Origin: Anaerolineales bacterium
GTDB lineage: Bacteria; Chloroflexota; Anaerolineae; Anaerolineales; UBA4823
Assembly: GCA_026415275.1 (NCBI GenBank)
Contig: JAOAHK010000197.1
Span: forward strand, 1 to 5,604
Direction of reading: 5' to 3'
DNA length: 5,604 nucleotides
Positions 1 through 5,604 of this stretch are shown piece after piece; within the stretch, counting starts at the first letter, position 1, and each line of letters opens with the position of its first letter. A model generated the notes under the pieces. That model saw nothing but the letters and a program-made list of their open reading frames with translations. It made no database searches and was not told the DNA's origin. The position numbers and the translations under genes are program-made.

Positions 1-891
1 TGTGTGTCCATTGGAACCTTTGATGGGGTTCACGTTGGTCATCAAGAAATTATCCGGAACTTGGTAACGATGGCGAGGCAAACCGAATTACCTGCAGTTG
101 TCGTTACCTTTTTCCCGCACCCCGATCGTGTATTGGGTAAAAAAGAAGGACGTTTCTATTTATCAACTCCAGAAGAAAAAGCAGAAATATTGGGAAATTT
201 GGGGGTGGATTTCGTTGTAACTCATCCTTTTAACACAGAAGTCGCTAATTTATCAGCAAGGGACTTTCTTCAAAACTTAAAAGACCAGATCAATTTTCAA
301 CACTTAGTGGTTGGATACGATTTTGCGCTGGGCAGGAAGCGTGAGGGTACGGTTACGCGCCTAGCTGAATTGAGCCATGAAATTGGTTTCGGACTTCATG
401 TTGTCCCTGCAGTGGAACTAAACGGAGAAGTGGTTTCTTCGAGTTTAGTTCGTTCCCTGCTCAACGAGGGCAATATTAAGAAGGTGAACTTGCTTTTAGG
501 TCGCCCATTTTCCCTAAGTGGAATGGTGATCAAGGGAGATGGACGGGGAAGAACATTGGGTATTCCTACGGCTAATTTGGATATATTAGCAGAGCGAGCT
601 GTCCCTTTACAAGGCGTCTATGTCTGTCATGCGCTTGTAAATCGTCAGCGATTTGGTGCCGTGGTAAACGTTGGAGTCAGGCCTACTTTTGAAGAGGATC
701 CGGTTGCCCCGCGAGTTGAAGCGCACCTATTGGACTTTAATTCGGATCTTTACTATGAAAGTTTAACCCTTGAATTTTTAGATCGTTTGCGTGAAGAAAA
801 GCGTTTTCCGTCCAAAGAAGATCTTGTCAAACAAATTCATCAGGATATTCTCAAAGCTCGTCAGATATTAAGCTTAGGCATCATCTATTAA
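1..891 (+). CDS. ribF: Bifunctional riboflavin kinase / FAD synthetase (RibF), 5'-truncated by window edge
   Basis: RibF makes FMN from riboflavin and ATP (kinase) and then FAD from FMN and ATP (adenylyltransferase), in the cytoplasm. The frame is open from base 1, so the true start lies upstream. The GTG at 4-6 is an internal valine codon, because the visible text begins inside the conserved N-terminal strand (CVSIGTFDGVHVGHQ). Compared with E. coli RibF (313 aa), about 17-20 residues are missing; 296 are present. Seen in the sequence, counting from that valine: the nucleotidyltransferase motif GTFDGVHVGH near residues 4-13, the SSSLVR motif near 145-150, then the flavokinase domain with GDGRGRTLGIPTANLD near 178-193, GVYVCHALV near 204-212 and NVGVRPTF near 222-229. 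The C-terminal VEAHLLDF and helical end are also typical. Both domains look intact. The next gene, thyA, starts 81 bp downstream on the same strand with no obvious terminator between. Identification is by family motifs and is firm. Confidence 0.96.
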   Translation, partial: CVSIGTFDGVHVGHQEIIRNLVTMARQTELPAVVVTFFPHPDRVLGKKEGRFYLSTPEEKAEILGNLGVDFVVTHPFNTEVANLSARDFLQNLKDQINFQHLVVGYDFALGRKREGTVTRLAELSHEIGFGLHVVPAVELNGEVVSSSLVRSLLNEGNIKKVNLLLGRPFSLSGMVIKGDGRGRTLGIPTANLDILAERAVPLQGVYVCHALVNRQRFGAVVNVGVRPTFEEDPVAPRVEAHLLDFNSDLYYESLTLEFLDRLREEKRFPSKEDLVKQIHQDILKARQILSLGIIY

Positions 892-963
892 GTAGAACGG
901 TGCAAAGCGTATAAGAGCTATCGGAGCGTTCGAATGATGTAACGGGTTGGTGTTAATTGGATT

Positions 964-970
964 GAGGTGA
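964..970 (+). promoter_or_regulatory. Ribosome binding site that decides the thyA start
   Basis: GAGGTGA lies a few bases before ATG at 973. An alternative in-frame GTG at 967-969 lies inside this Shine-Dalgarno sequence and would have no site of its own. Starting at ATG 973 also gives a 264-residue protein that aligns to E. coli ThyA without any N-terminal offset. Confidence 0.8.
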
Positions 971-972
971 AG

Positions 973-1767
973 ATGAGAGTTTATTTGGATTTATTGGAGC
1001 ACATATTGAAAAATGGGGTTGTAAAGAAAGACCGTACGGGAGTTGGCACCTTATCGGTGTTTGGTTATCAAATGCGTTTCAACCTTCAGGATGGATTTCC
1101 AATCTTGACCACAAAGAAAATTCACCTTAAGTCAGTTATCTATGAATTGCTCCGGTTCTTGAGGGGAGATACGAATATCCGTTATCTTCAGGAGCATGGG
1201 GTAAGGATCTGGAACGAATGGGCTGATGAACATGGTGACTTAGGACCTATTTACGGGGCACAATGGCGCTCTTGGCGAGGGGCTGATGGGAGAACCATTG
1301 ATCAAATCTCGCAAGTTGTGCATGAAATTCGGTACAATCCCAACTCACGCCGGTTGATTGTGAGCGCTTGGAATGTCGCTGAATTGGATAAGATGGCTTT
1401 GCCACCGTGTCATTGCTTATTTCAGTTTTATGTGGCAAACGGGAAACTTTCTTGTCAACTATACCAACGATCGGCTGATGTGTTTTTGGGAGTTCCATTC
1501 AACATTGCTTCATATGCGTTGTTGACCATGATGATTGCCCAGGTCACTGGACTTGAGGTTGGAGAGTTTATTCATACGTTTGGTGATGTTCATCTCTATC
1601 TCAATCATATCGAACAAGCGAAATTACAACTGACACGCGAGCCTTATCCCCTACCCAAAATGATCATTAATCCAGATGTAAAAGAAATTTTTTCTTTCAG
1701 GTTTGAGGATTTTGAATTAATCAATTATCGTTCCCATCCTCATATTCCTGCCGAGGTGGCAGTTTGA
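973..1767 (+). CDS. thyA: Thymidylate synthase (ThyA)
   Basis: ThyA methylates dUMP to dTMP using 5,10-methylene-tetrahydrofolate as both carbon donor and reductant, releasing dihydrofolate. From ATG 973 the product is 264 residues, the same length as E. coli ThyA, and key residues fall at the same numbers: R21 (DRTGVGTLS), E58, W80, R126-R127 ([11 protein letters not shown]), the catalytic Cys146 (PPCHCLFQF), D169 (QRSADVFLG), N177 ([10 protein letters not shown]), H207 and Y209 (GDVHLYLNH). The residue before D169 is Ala where E. coli has Cys, which is not catalytic. The start could be read six bases upstream at GTG 967, but that codon overlaps the ribosome binding site. The stop codon overlaps the folA start (TTGA, 1764-1767), so the two genes form a coupled unit in which folA recycles the dihydrofolate produced here. 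This is the folate-dependent ThyA family, not flavin-dependent ThyX. No clear promoter was seen in the 81 bp upstream. Confidence 0.98.
   Translation: MRVYLDLLEHILKNGVVKKDRTGVGTLSVFGYQMRFNLQDGFPILTTKKIHLKSVIYELLRFLRGDTNIRYLQEHGVRIWNEWADEHGDLGPIYGAQWRSWRGADGRTIDQISQVVHEIRYNPNSRRLIVSAWNVAELDKMALPPCHCLFQFYVANGKLSCQLYQRSADVFLGVPFNIASYALLTMMIAQVTGLEVGEFIHTFGDVHLYLNHIEQAKLQLTREPYPLPKMIINPDVKEIFSFRFEDFELINYRSHPHIPAEVAV
1753..1759 (+). promoter_or_regulatory. Ribosome binding site inside the thyA 3' end, supporting a TTG start for folA
   Basis: GAGGTGG lies within the last codons of thyA, with a few bases between it and TTG at 1764-1766. No ATG or GTG in this frame lies close enough to preserve the conserved N-terminal strand ([16 protein letters not shown]), so the TTG start is favoured. 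Confidence 0.7.
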
Positions 1768-2303
1768 TTATCTCCTTGATTGTGGCAATGGATGAAAGAG
1801 GGGGAATTGGTTTGAAAAATGGTTTACCGTGGCATTTACCAGATGACCTAAAGCGCTTCAAACGTCTAACGATGGGGCACTATCTTATCGTTGGGCGAAA
1901 AACATACGAGTCATTAGGAAAACCTTTGGCTGGAAGAAAGATGATTGTCCTTTCTAGAAGGATCAATAGGGGGAGCGAACCAGATATCCTCTTTGCCAAA
2001 GATTTGGAACAGGCGTTAGAACGATGTCGTCAAGCTGGAGAAACTGAAGTTTTTATTGGTGGAGGGGCGGAGGTTTTTCAATCCGCGCTACCACTAGCTC
2101 AAAAAATCTACCTTACGAGAGTATTGACTACCGTTGAAGCAGATACTTTCTTTCCGCCATGGGACGAAAGCGAGTGGGAGATTGTTGATCAGTATTGTCA
2201 CCCTAGGGATGAAAAGCATGCTTTTCCGTTTCGATTTATTGATTATATAAGACGTAGGTACTCTCATCAAAGGAACGATGAAAAGGGATTTTGCTATTAT
2301 TAA
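1764..2303 (+). CDS. folA: Dihydrofolate reductase (FolA), TTG start, short C-terminal tail
   Basis: This enzyme reduces 7,8-dihydrofolate to tetrahydrofolate with NADPH. Family signatures are plain along 179 residues: N-terminal strand [29 protein letters not shown] near 21-33 with the acidic active-site residue at D28 (E. coli D27), NADPH-binding [22 protein letters not shown] near 44-65, the nucleotide-loop [10 protein letters not shown] near 96-105, IYLTRV with T118 (E. coli T113), and DTFFPPW near 127-133. The domain should end near residue 165 ([10 protein letters not shown]). About 14 further residues ([14 protein letters not shown]) have no counterpart in E. coli FolA (159 aa) and may be a harmless stop-codon shift. 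The gene starts with TTG inside the last bases of thyA, giving a four-base overlap typical of translational coupling. It ends only 8 bp before the -35 box of the trpB promoter, with no terminator of its own. Confidence 0.96.
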   Translation: MIISLIVAMDERGGIGLKNGLPWHLPDDLKRFKRLTMGHYLIVGRKTYESLGKPLAGRKMIVLSRRINRGSEPDILFAKDLEQALERCRQAGETEVFIGGGAEVFQSALPLAQKIYLTRVLTTVEADTFFPPWDESEWEIVDQYCHPRDEKHAFPFRFIDYIRRRYSHQRNDEKGFCYY

Positions 2304-2311
2304 ATTTTTCC

Positions 2312-2339
2312 TTGACAGAATGGGGAAAATGGATATAAT
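2312..2339 (+). promoter_or_regulatory. Sigma-70/SigA-type promoter of the trpB T-box transcript
   Basis: A perfect -35 hexamer TTGACA (2312-2317) and a perfect -10 hexamer TATAAT (2334-2339) are separated by 16 bp. Transcription would begin around 2345-2348, just before the T-box leader. The promoter starts 8 bp after the folA stop codon, so trpB can be expressed independently of the folate genes. Confidence 0.85.
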
Positions 2340-2570
2340 AGCGCACAATTCAGCAACAGAAAACGTTGACGAGGAAAAGTAAACTTTATACGGCTTTCCA
2401 GAGAGCAAGGAATGGTGGGAACCTTGCAGGCACGAAGAAGTTGAATGGTCCTCTGAGTGCATGGTGAAAGGTTAATCCAAGTAGCCAATGCCGGCGAAAC
2501 CGCCGTTATCATGGAAAAGGGTATCGGTAGACAAAATACCTGTACCCATAATTGAGTGAGGCTGGCTTAT

Positions 2571-2603
2571 TATCCCGTTGCAACACCAACGGGATATTTT
2601 GTT
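2571..2603 (+). other. T-box Stem III: perfect 10-bp hairpin followed by a U-rich tract
   Basis: TATCCCGTTG (2571-2580) and CAACGGGATA (2587-2596) pair perfectly around a CAACAC loop, and TTTTGTT follows at 2597-2603. By position this is Stem III, between the Stem II region and the antiterminator. Its shape is also that of an intrinsic terminator. I treat it as a structural element with a possible extra role. Confidence 0.7.
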
Positions 2604-2639
2604 AAAGAGGCTGCCTAACCGGGGTGGCACCGCGGACGG

Positions 2640-2675
2640 CGCGTTCGTCCCCAGATGGGGATGAGCGCGTTTTGT
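2640..2675 (+). terminator. T-box-controlled intrinsic terminator before trpB
   Basis: CGCGTTCGTCCCC (2640-2652) pairs with GGGGATGAGCGCG (2657-2669) over 13 bp, including two G-U pairs, around an AGAT loop. TTTTGTT follows. The CCCC at 2649-2652 can pair instead with GGGG at 2621-2624 beside the T-box bulge, making the competing antiterminator when uncharged tRNA is bound. High charged tRNA-Trp should therefore stop transcription here. It may also end transcripts reading through from folA. Confidence 0.92.
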
Positions 2676-2712
2676 TATTCTACAAATTATATTTTCTATA
2701 AGGAGGCCTAAG

Positions 2713-4086
2713 ATGTCTGAATTAACCCGATTTCTACTAAGCGAGAGCGACCTGCCAAAATATTGGTATAACATTAATGCGGATATGCCGGTTCCTCCCG
2801 CTCCTGTCTTACACCCTCAAACTCTGGAACCAGTTACACCAGATTTCTTGTCTGTCCTTTTCCCAATGGAGTTAATCCTTCAGGAGATTAGCACAGAGCG
2901 ATACATTGAAATTCCAGACGAAGTGCGTGAGATTTATAAACTCTACCGCCCGACACCCTTAATTCGTGCTCGCCGTTTGGAAAAGGCTTTGCAAACACCA
3001 GCACACATATACTACAAATATGAAGGTGCATCTCCAGCAGGTAGCCACAAGCCTAACACGGCGATTGCGCAAGCTTATTATAACAAAGTTGCCGGCACGC
3101 ACGCTTTGACAACCGAAACGGGAGCTGGTCAGTGGGGATCGGCATTAGCTTTGGCGTGTAATTTCTTTGACTTAGACTTAGAAGTTTACATGGTTAAAGT
3201 TTCCTATTATCAAAAGCCTTATCGGCGGATTATGATGGAAAGTTATGGGGCGAAAGTCTATGCTTCCCCAACCGATCAGACCCAGTTTGGACGCTCGATC
3301 TTGGAAAAAGATCCGAACTCAAATGGTTCACTCGGAATTGCTATCTCTGAGGCCGTAGAAGTAGCAGCAACTTCGGGAGGCAAGAAGAAATACAGTTTGG
3401 GGAGTGTTTTGAACCATGTACTGTTACATCAGACCGTGATTGGTGAAGAGGCTCTCAAGCAAATGGATATGGCAGGTGAATATCCAGATGTTGTGATCGG
3501 TTGTGTGGGCGGTGGTTCAAATTTTGCGGGAATTGCTTTTCCATTCCTGCGCATGAATTTATTGGAAGGTAAAAAGACACGGATTGTTGCTGTTGAACCG
3601 GCTGCCACACCATCCTTGACCAAAGGAGTCTATACCTTTGATTATGGAGATACCGCTCGTATGGCACCGATTGTAAAGATGCACACCCTTGGGCATACTT
3701 TTATGCCGGCTCCGATCCATGCTGGTGGGTTAAGATACCATGGAATGGCTCCAACCGTTAGCGCTCTTTACGATGCGGGTTACATCGATGCAGTAGCAGT
3801 CAAACAATTAGCAACCTTTGAAGCAGCCCTCCAATTTGCGCGTGCAGAGGGCATTATCCCCGCACCTGAAAGTGCCCACGCCATTCGAGCAGCTATCGAT
3901 GAAGCCTTAGATGCCAGAGAAAAAGGCGATAAAAGGGTGATCCTATTCAATTTATCTGGACATGGGAACTTTGATATGTCTGCCTATCAAGCGTACCTTG
4001 AAGGAAAACTTGAGGACTATAGCTATCCAGAGGAAGAAGTGAAGAAGGCAATGGAATACTTGCCCCAAGTTCAACTTGCTTCGTAA
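2713..4086 (+). CDS. trpB: Tryptophan synthase beta chain, TrpB2 type (PLP-dependent TrpB-like)
   Basis: TrpB joins indole and L-serine to L-tryptophan using pyridoxal phosphate. The 457-residue length (classical TrpB1 is about 400) and the signatures mark the TrpB2/TrpB-like branch: an N-terminal extension rich in prolines (residues 25-45), [13 protein letters not shown] near 79-90, PLP lysine K113 in GSHKPNTA (TrpB1 has a GAHKxN form), catalytic glutamate E135 in [12 protein letters not shown], phosphate loop GCVGGGSN at 263-270, PAPESAHA with E386, and NLSGHGNFD with S415 near the cofactor ring. No key residue is missing. The ATG at 2713 follows a strong AAGGAGG (2700-2706) with 6 bp spacing. 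Expression is controlled by the tryptophan T-box upstream, which is independent support for a role in tryptophan supply. There is no trpA neighbour here. TrpB2 proteins are known as often unlinked to trpA and proposed to use free indole or salvage it; whether that holds here is inference. A hairpin terminator follows the stop. Confidence 0.95.
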   Translation: MSELTRFLLSESDLPKYWYNINADMPVPPAPVLHPQTLEPVTPDFLSVLFPMELILQEISTERYIEIPDEVREIYKLYRPTPLIRARRLEKALQTPAHIYYKYEGASPAGSHKPNTAIAQAYYNKVAGTHALTTETGAGQWGSALALACNFFDLDLEVYMVKVSYYQKPYRRIMMESYGAKVYASPTDQTQFGRSILEKDPNSNGSLGIAISEAVEVAATSGGKKKYSLGSVLNHVLLHQTVIGEEALKQMDMAGEYPDVVIGCVGGGSNFAGIAFPFLRMNLLEGKKTRIVAVEPAATPSLTKGVYTFDYGDTARMAPIVKMHTLGHTFMPAPIHAGGLRYHGMAPTVSALYDAGYIDAVAVKQLATFEAALQFARAEGIIPAPESAHAIRAAIDEALDAREKGDKRVILFNLSGHGNFDMSAYQAYLEGKLEDYSYPEEEVKKAMEYLPQVQLAS

Positions 4087-4099
4087 AGGGACAAGCTTC

Positions 4100-4145
4100 A
4101 AGAGAATTGGTTCATGAAGGTAAGACTTCTTGAACCAATTCTTTT
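4100..4145 (+). terminator. Intrinsic terminator between convergent trpB and histidine kinase genes
   Basis: The arms 4103-4119 and 4126-4142 pair over 17 positions with one T-T mismatch around a GTAAGA loop, followed by TTT; weaker A-T/G-T pairs extend the base to 4100 and 4145. It lies 14 bp after the trpB stop and just beyond the stop of the opposite gene. On the + strand the U-tract is short. The reverse strand is less U-rich after the stem, so two-way action is possible but less certain. Confidence 0.82.
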
Positions 4146-4153
4146 AGGTGAGT

Positions 4154-5604
4154 CTATTCGACCGATACAACGGGTATTGTGAAGTAAAAAGTTGTACCTA
4201 TACCGAGCTGGCTCTCAAACCAAATTTGCCCACCTTGAAGCTCAACCAGATATTTAGTGATATTTAATCCTAAACCTGTGCCGGGATTTTCGCGCACTTT
4301 TGGATCTTCGGAGCGAAAGAACTTTTGAAATATCTTCGGTTGGTCTTCGGCTGAAATCCCGACCCCCTGATCGTGAACAGAAGATAAAACAACTCTCTGA
4401 TGCGTCTTTCCATCTCTAGGATCGTTGATCTGGAGGCACTTAATTTCAATGAGCGTTTCAGGAGGTGAATACTTGATGGCATTGCTTACTAGATTGTTGT
4501 AAATTTGAATCAATCGATTACGGTCACACCAAACCTCCGGTAGATCAGATGGAAGATCCAATTGGATTTTCTGTTTCTTTTCTTCCAATTGAGTTGACAC
4601 AGTGCGGATAACCTCTTGCAAAACCTCATGCACCGAGGTGGCTTCGTACTCTAAATGCAACTTGCCAGCTTCAATGCGGGAGACATCCGCTAAGTCGGAA
4701 ACAAGGTTTGTCATTCGATTTACATTGGCACGGATGGTCGACAAGAAATTGGCTTGCACTTCATTGATTGGTCCGACAGCCCCTTGCGCAATTAAATCAG
4801 CATAGCCCTTAATTGCCGTCATAGGTGTTTTTAGTTCGTGTGAGACCAGTGACACAAATTCACTTTTAGCACTGTTGGCTTGTTGAACTTCGGAATATAA
4901 AATAGCATTGGATAATGCCATTGCAGCGTGAGAACAAAGACGAGAGAGGAACGATTGCATATCAGTAGGGCAAAAATCTTTATTTCGACTCTCTAAAATG
5001 AGCAAGGCAATTATCCGATCTTCCCTAGTCAATGGGATTGCTACCGACTTTTGCCCATATTCTAAGAATATCCGATCCTCTACCAAAGCCAAGTCTAATG
5101 AAGCAAGCGTAATGGGTAACTCTTCTAAAGGAAAGAAAGACGAAAATGGATTTTGGTAGCCGATCGAATGGATAGGATGGAAATAGTTTTCCTTGATTAA
5201 GCCAATAACACCTGCATCAGCATTTGATTGCTGTAGTGCGTGGTGTAAAGTGATAGAGAGAGTGCGCTCGATTTCAAGACTGGCGTTTAGCTCGCGATCG
5301 ATTTGTTGAAGAGTTGCTAATTCATTTAACCTTGATTGGAGGGCTTGGTCGGTTTGGGCGTACTTAAGAGCATTCGCAACAGCAATGGAAACTTGGTTGC
5401 CAAGCGTGGTAATTAATTCCTGATCCTCTTGGAGGAATGGGGGTGTATTTAAGCTTCTTGTCAACAAGATGATACCGATAGGATGGTTTTCAATAAAAAG
5501 GGGGTTGATAAGGAGTCTTTTGACTGAGCCATCTTCATTGGATGACTCGTGATGTTCCGTGATGGTTTGCCTGAGGTGAATAGATTTATAGATCGACTCT
5601 AAGG
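4154..5604 (-). CDS. GAF-domain sensor histidine kinase, N-terminus cut by window edge
   Basis: This is the sensor half of a two-component system: it autophosphorylates on histidine and passes the phosphate to a response regulator not present here. The frame stays open to the right edge, so the gene is partial. The TTG at 5465-5467 is not a credible start, because upstream codons continue a GAF domain (RLLINPLFIENHPIGIILL). The visible 482 residues contain, in order, the C-terminal part of a first GAF domain, a helical linker (about 75-105), a second GAF domain (about 105-235, ADAGVIGLI through LLILESRNKDF), a helix, then a HisKA domain with the H-box SEFVSLVSHELKTPMTAIKG (phospho-acceptor His codon at 4838-4840). 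The HATPase domain follows, with N-box NNLVSNAIKYSP, G1 DQGVGI, F-box FQKFFRS and G2 GTGLGLNI. No membrane segment or receiver domain is seen in this part. The GAF ligand is unknown, and no physiological role can be assigned. It is convergent with trpB, with 67 bp between the stops. Confidence 0.95.
   Translation of the reverse strand, partial: LESIYKSIHLRQTITEHHESSNEDGSVKRLLINPLFIENHPIGIILLTRSLNTPPFLQEDQELITTLGNQVSIAVANALKYAQTDQALQSRLNELATLQQIDRELNASLEIERTLSITLHHALQQSNADAGVIGLIKENYFHPIHSIGYQNPFSSFFPLEELPITLASLDLALVEDRIFLEYGQKSVAIPLTREDRIIALLILESRNKDFCPTDMQSFLSRLCSHAAMALSNAILYSEVQQANSAKSEFVSLVSHELKTPMTAIKGYADLIAQGAVGPINEVQANFLSTIRANVNRMTNLVSDLADVSRIEAGKLHLEYEATSVHEVLQEVIRTVSTQLEEKKQKIQLDLPSDLPEVWCDRNRLIQIYNNLVSNAIKYSPPETLIEIKCLQINDPRDGKTHQRVVLSSVHDQGVGISAEDQPKIFQKFFRSEDPKVRENPGTGLGLNITKYLVELQGGQIWFESQLGIGTTFYFTIPVVSVE

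Larger units (their letters stand above)
2345..2677 (+). ncRNA. T-box riboswitch leader, tryptophan-specific (tRNA-Trp sensing)
   Basis: The leader RNA senses uncharged tRNA and decides whether transcription continues into trpB. Seen directly: in Stem I, the lower helix GAGGA (2371-2375) with TCCTC (2449-2453); the upper helix AACTT (2382-2386) with AAGTT (2438-2442); and between them an internal loop with AAAGTA on the left (AGUA-like) and GAATGG on the right. The specifier is TGG at 2446-2448. The distal hairpin pairs GCAAGG (2405-2410) with CCTTGC (2422-2427) after the typical CAGAGAG bulge. A Stem II region contains CGGCG-AAAC-CGCCG (2482-2495), CCGTTATC, and a GGGTA/TACCC hairpin (2519-2547). 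Stem III is a perfect 10-bp hairpin (2571-2596). The T-box GGGGTGGCACCGCGG is at 2621-2635; its bulge UGGC (2625-2628) pairs with a GCCA tRNA end. UGG plus discriminator G fits tRNA-Trp. The start is inferred from the promoter. One deviation: the base after the specifier is U, where a purine is usual. Confidence 0.93.

Noticed and set aside
892..972. Possible promoter or terminator in the ribF-thyA gap (TATAAG at 910-915)
   Set aside because: No matching -35 element lies at proper spacing and no hairpin plus T-run is seen, so nothing can be supported in this 81-bp gap.
1247..1498. Reverse-strand open frame inside thyA
   Set aside because: It lies wholly within a highly conserved gene on the other strand and resembles no known family.
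2412..2444. Possible Trp leader peptide (ATG at 2412, ten codons, TGA)
   Set aside because: It contains no Trp codon, its only SD-like bases touch the ATG, and it lies within the T-box Stem I distal hairpin. The RNA structure explains the sequence better.
2410..2449. Repeat of GAATGGT (2410-2416 and 2443-2449), a possible second specifier
   Set aside because: The first copy is in the distal loop of Stem I, not in the internal specifier loop, and seven bases can repeat by chance.
2094..2774. Reverse-strand open frames over the folA end and T-box leader (2094-2462, 2300-2512, 2472-2774)
   Set aside because: They overlap a clear folA 3' end, an RNA leader and the trpB start. Their translations show no recognisable domain and lack support from a ribosome binding site.
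3429..3667. Reverse-strand open frames inside trpB
   Set aside because: They are antisense shadows of the well-conserved trpB frame with no independent support.
4270..4805. Extra open frames inside the histidine kinase (4270-4482 on -, 4602-4805 on +)
   Set aside because: They overlap the conserved kinase core, including the HATPase and HisKA regions, in other frames.
1..5604. A novel defence, mobile or CRISPR-type system
   Set aside because: All five genes belong to well-known families; no repeat array, transposase, integrase, inverted terminal repeats or unexplained gene cluster was seen.

Overview
The window is an ordinary-looking piece of a bacterial chromosome of moderate GC content. 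It carries four forward genes, then one gene on the reverse strand whose 5' end runs off the right edge. Coding density is high. The T-box leader and a TrpB2-type tryptophan synthase suggest a Gram-positive-like or Chloroflexota lineage. Together with the GAF-GAF histidine kinase, I lean weakly towards Chloroflexota (Anaerolineae-like) over Firmicutes. This is a judgement from protein flavour and could not be tested here.

Left part (1-2303): the 3' end of ribF (riboflavin kinase/FAD synthetase, first ~20 codons missing), thyA (thymidylate synthase) and folA (dihydrofolate reductase), all on the + strand. thyA and folA overlap by four bases (TTGA at 1764-1767) and are almost certainly translationally coupled. 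They act together: ThyA consumes methylene-tetrahydrofolate and releases dihydrofolate, and FolA reduces dihydrofolate back to tetrahydrofolate. ribF lies 81 bp upstream with no clear terminator between, so co-transcription is plausible.

Middle part (2304-2712): this 409-bp non-coding stretch is a T-box riboswitch leader with its own near-consensus promoter (2312-2339). Visible elements are a Stem I with a specifier loop carrying UGG (Trp), a Stem II region, a perfect 10-bp Stem III, the T-box sequence GGGGUGGCACCGCGG and an intrinsic terminator (2640-2675). The specifier UGG, the UGGC bulge (which pairs with a GCCA tRNA end, as expected for tRNA-Trp with discriminator G) and the downstream tryptophan synthase gene all agree on tryptophan sensing.

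Right part (2713-5604): trpB2 (457 codons) is the only gene directly behind the T-box and has no trpA beside it in the window. A strong hairpin (4100-4145) separates it from a convergent gene for a GAF-containing sensor histidine kinase on the - strand, which is truncated at its N-terminus by the window edge.

I found no mobile element, CRISPR array, tRNA, rRNA or wholly unknown gene. The most interesting item is the single-gene Trp T-box/trpB2 unit. Its leader terminator may also serve as the only terminator of the upstream ribF-thyA-folA unit.
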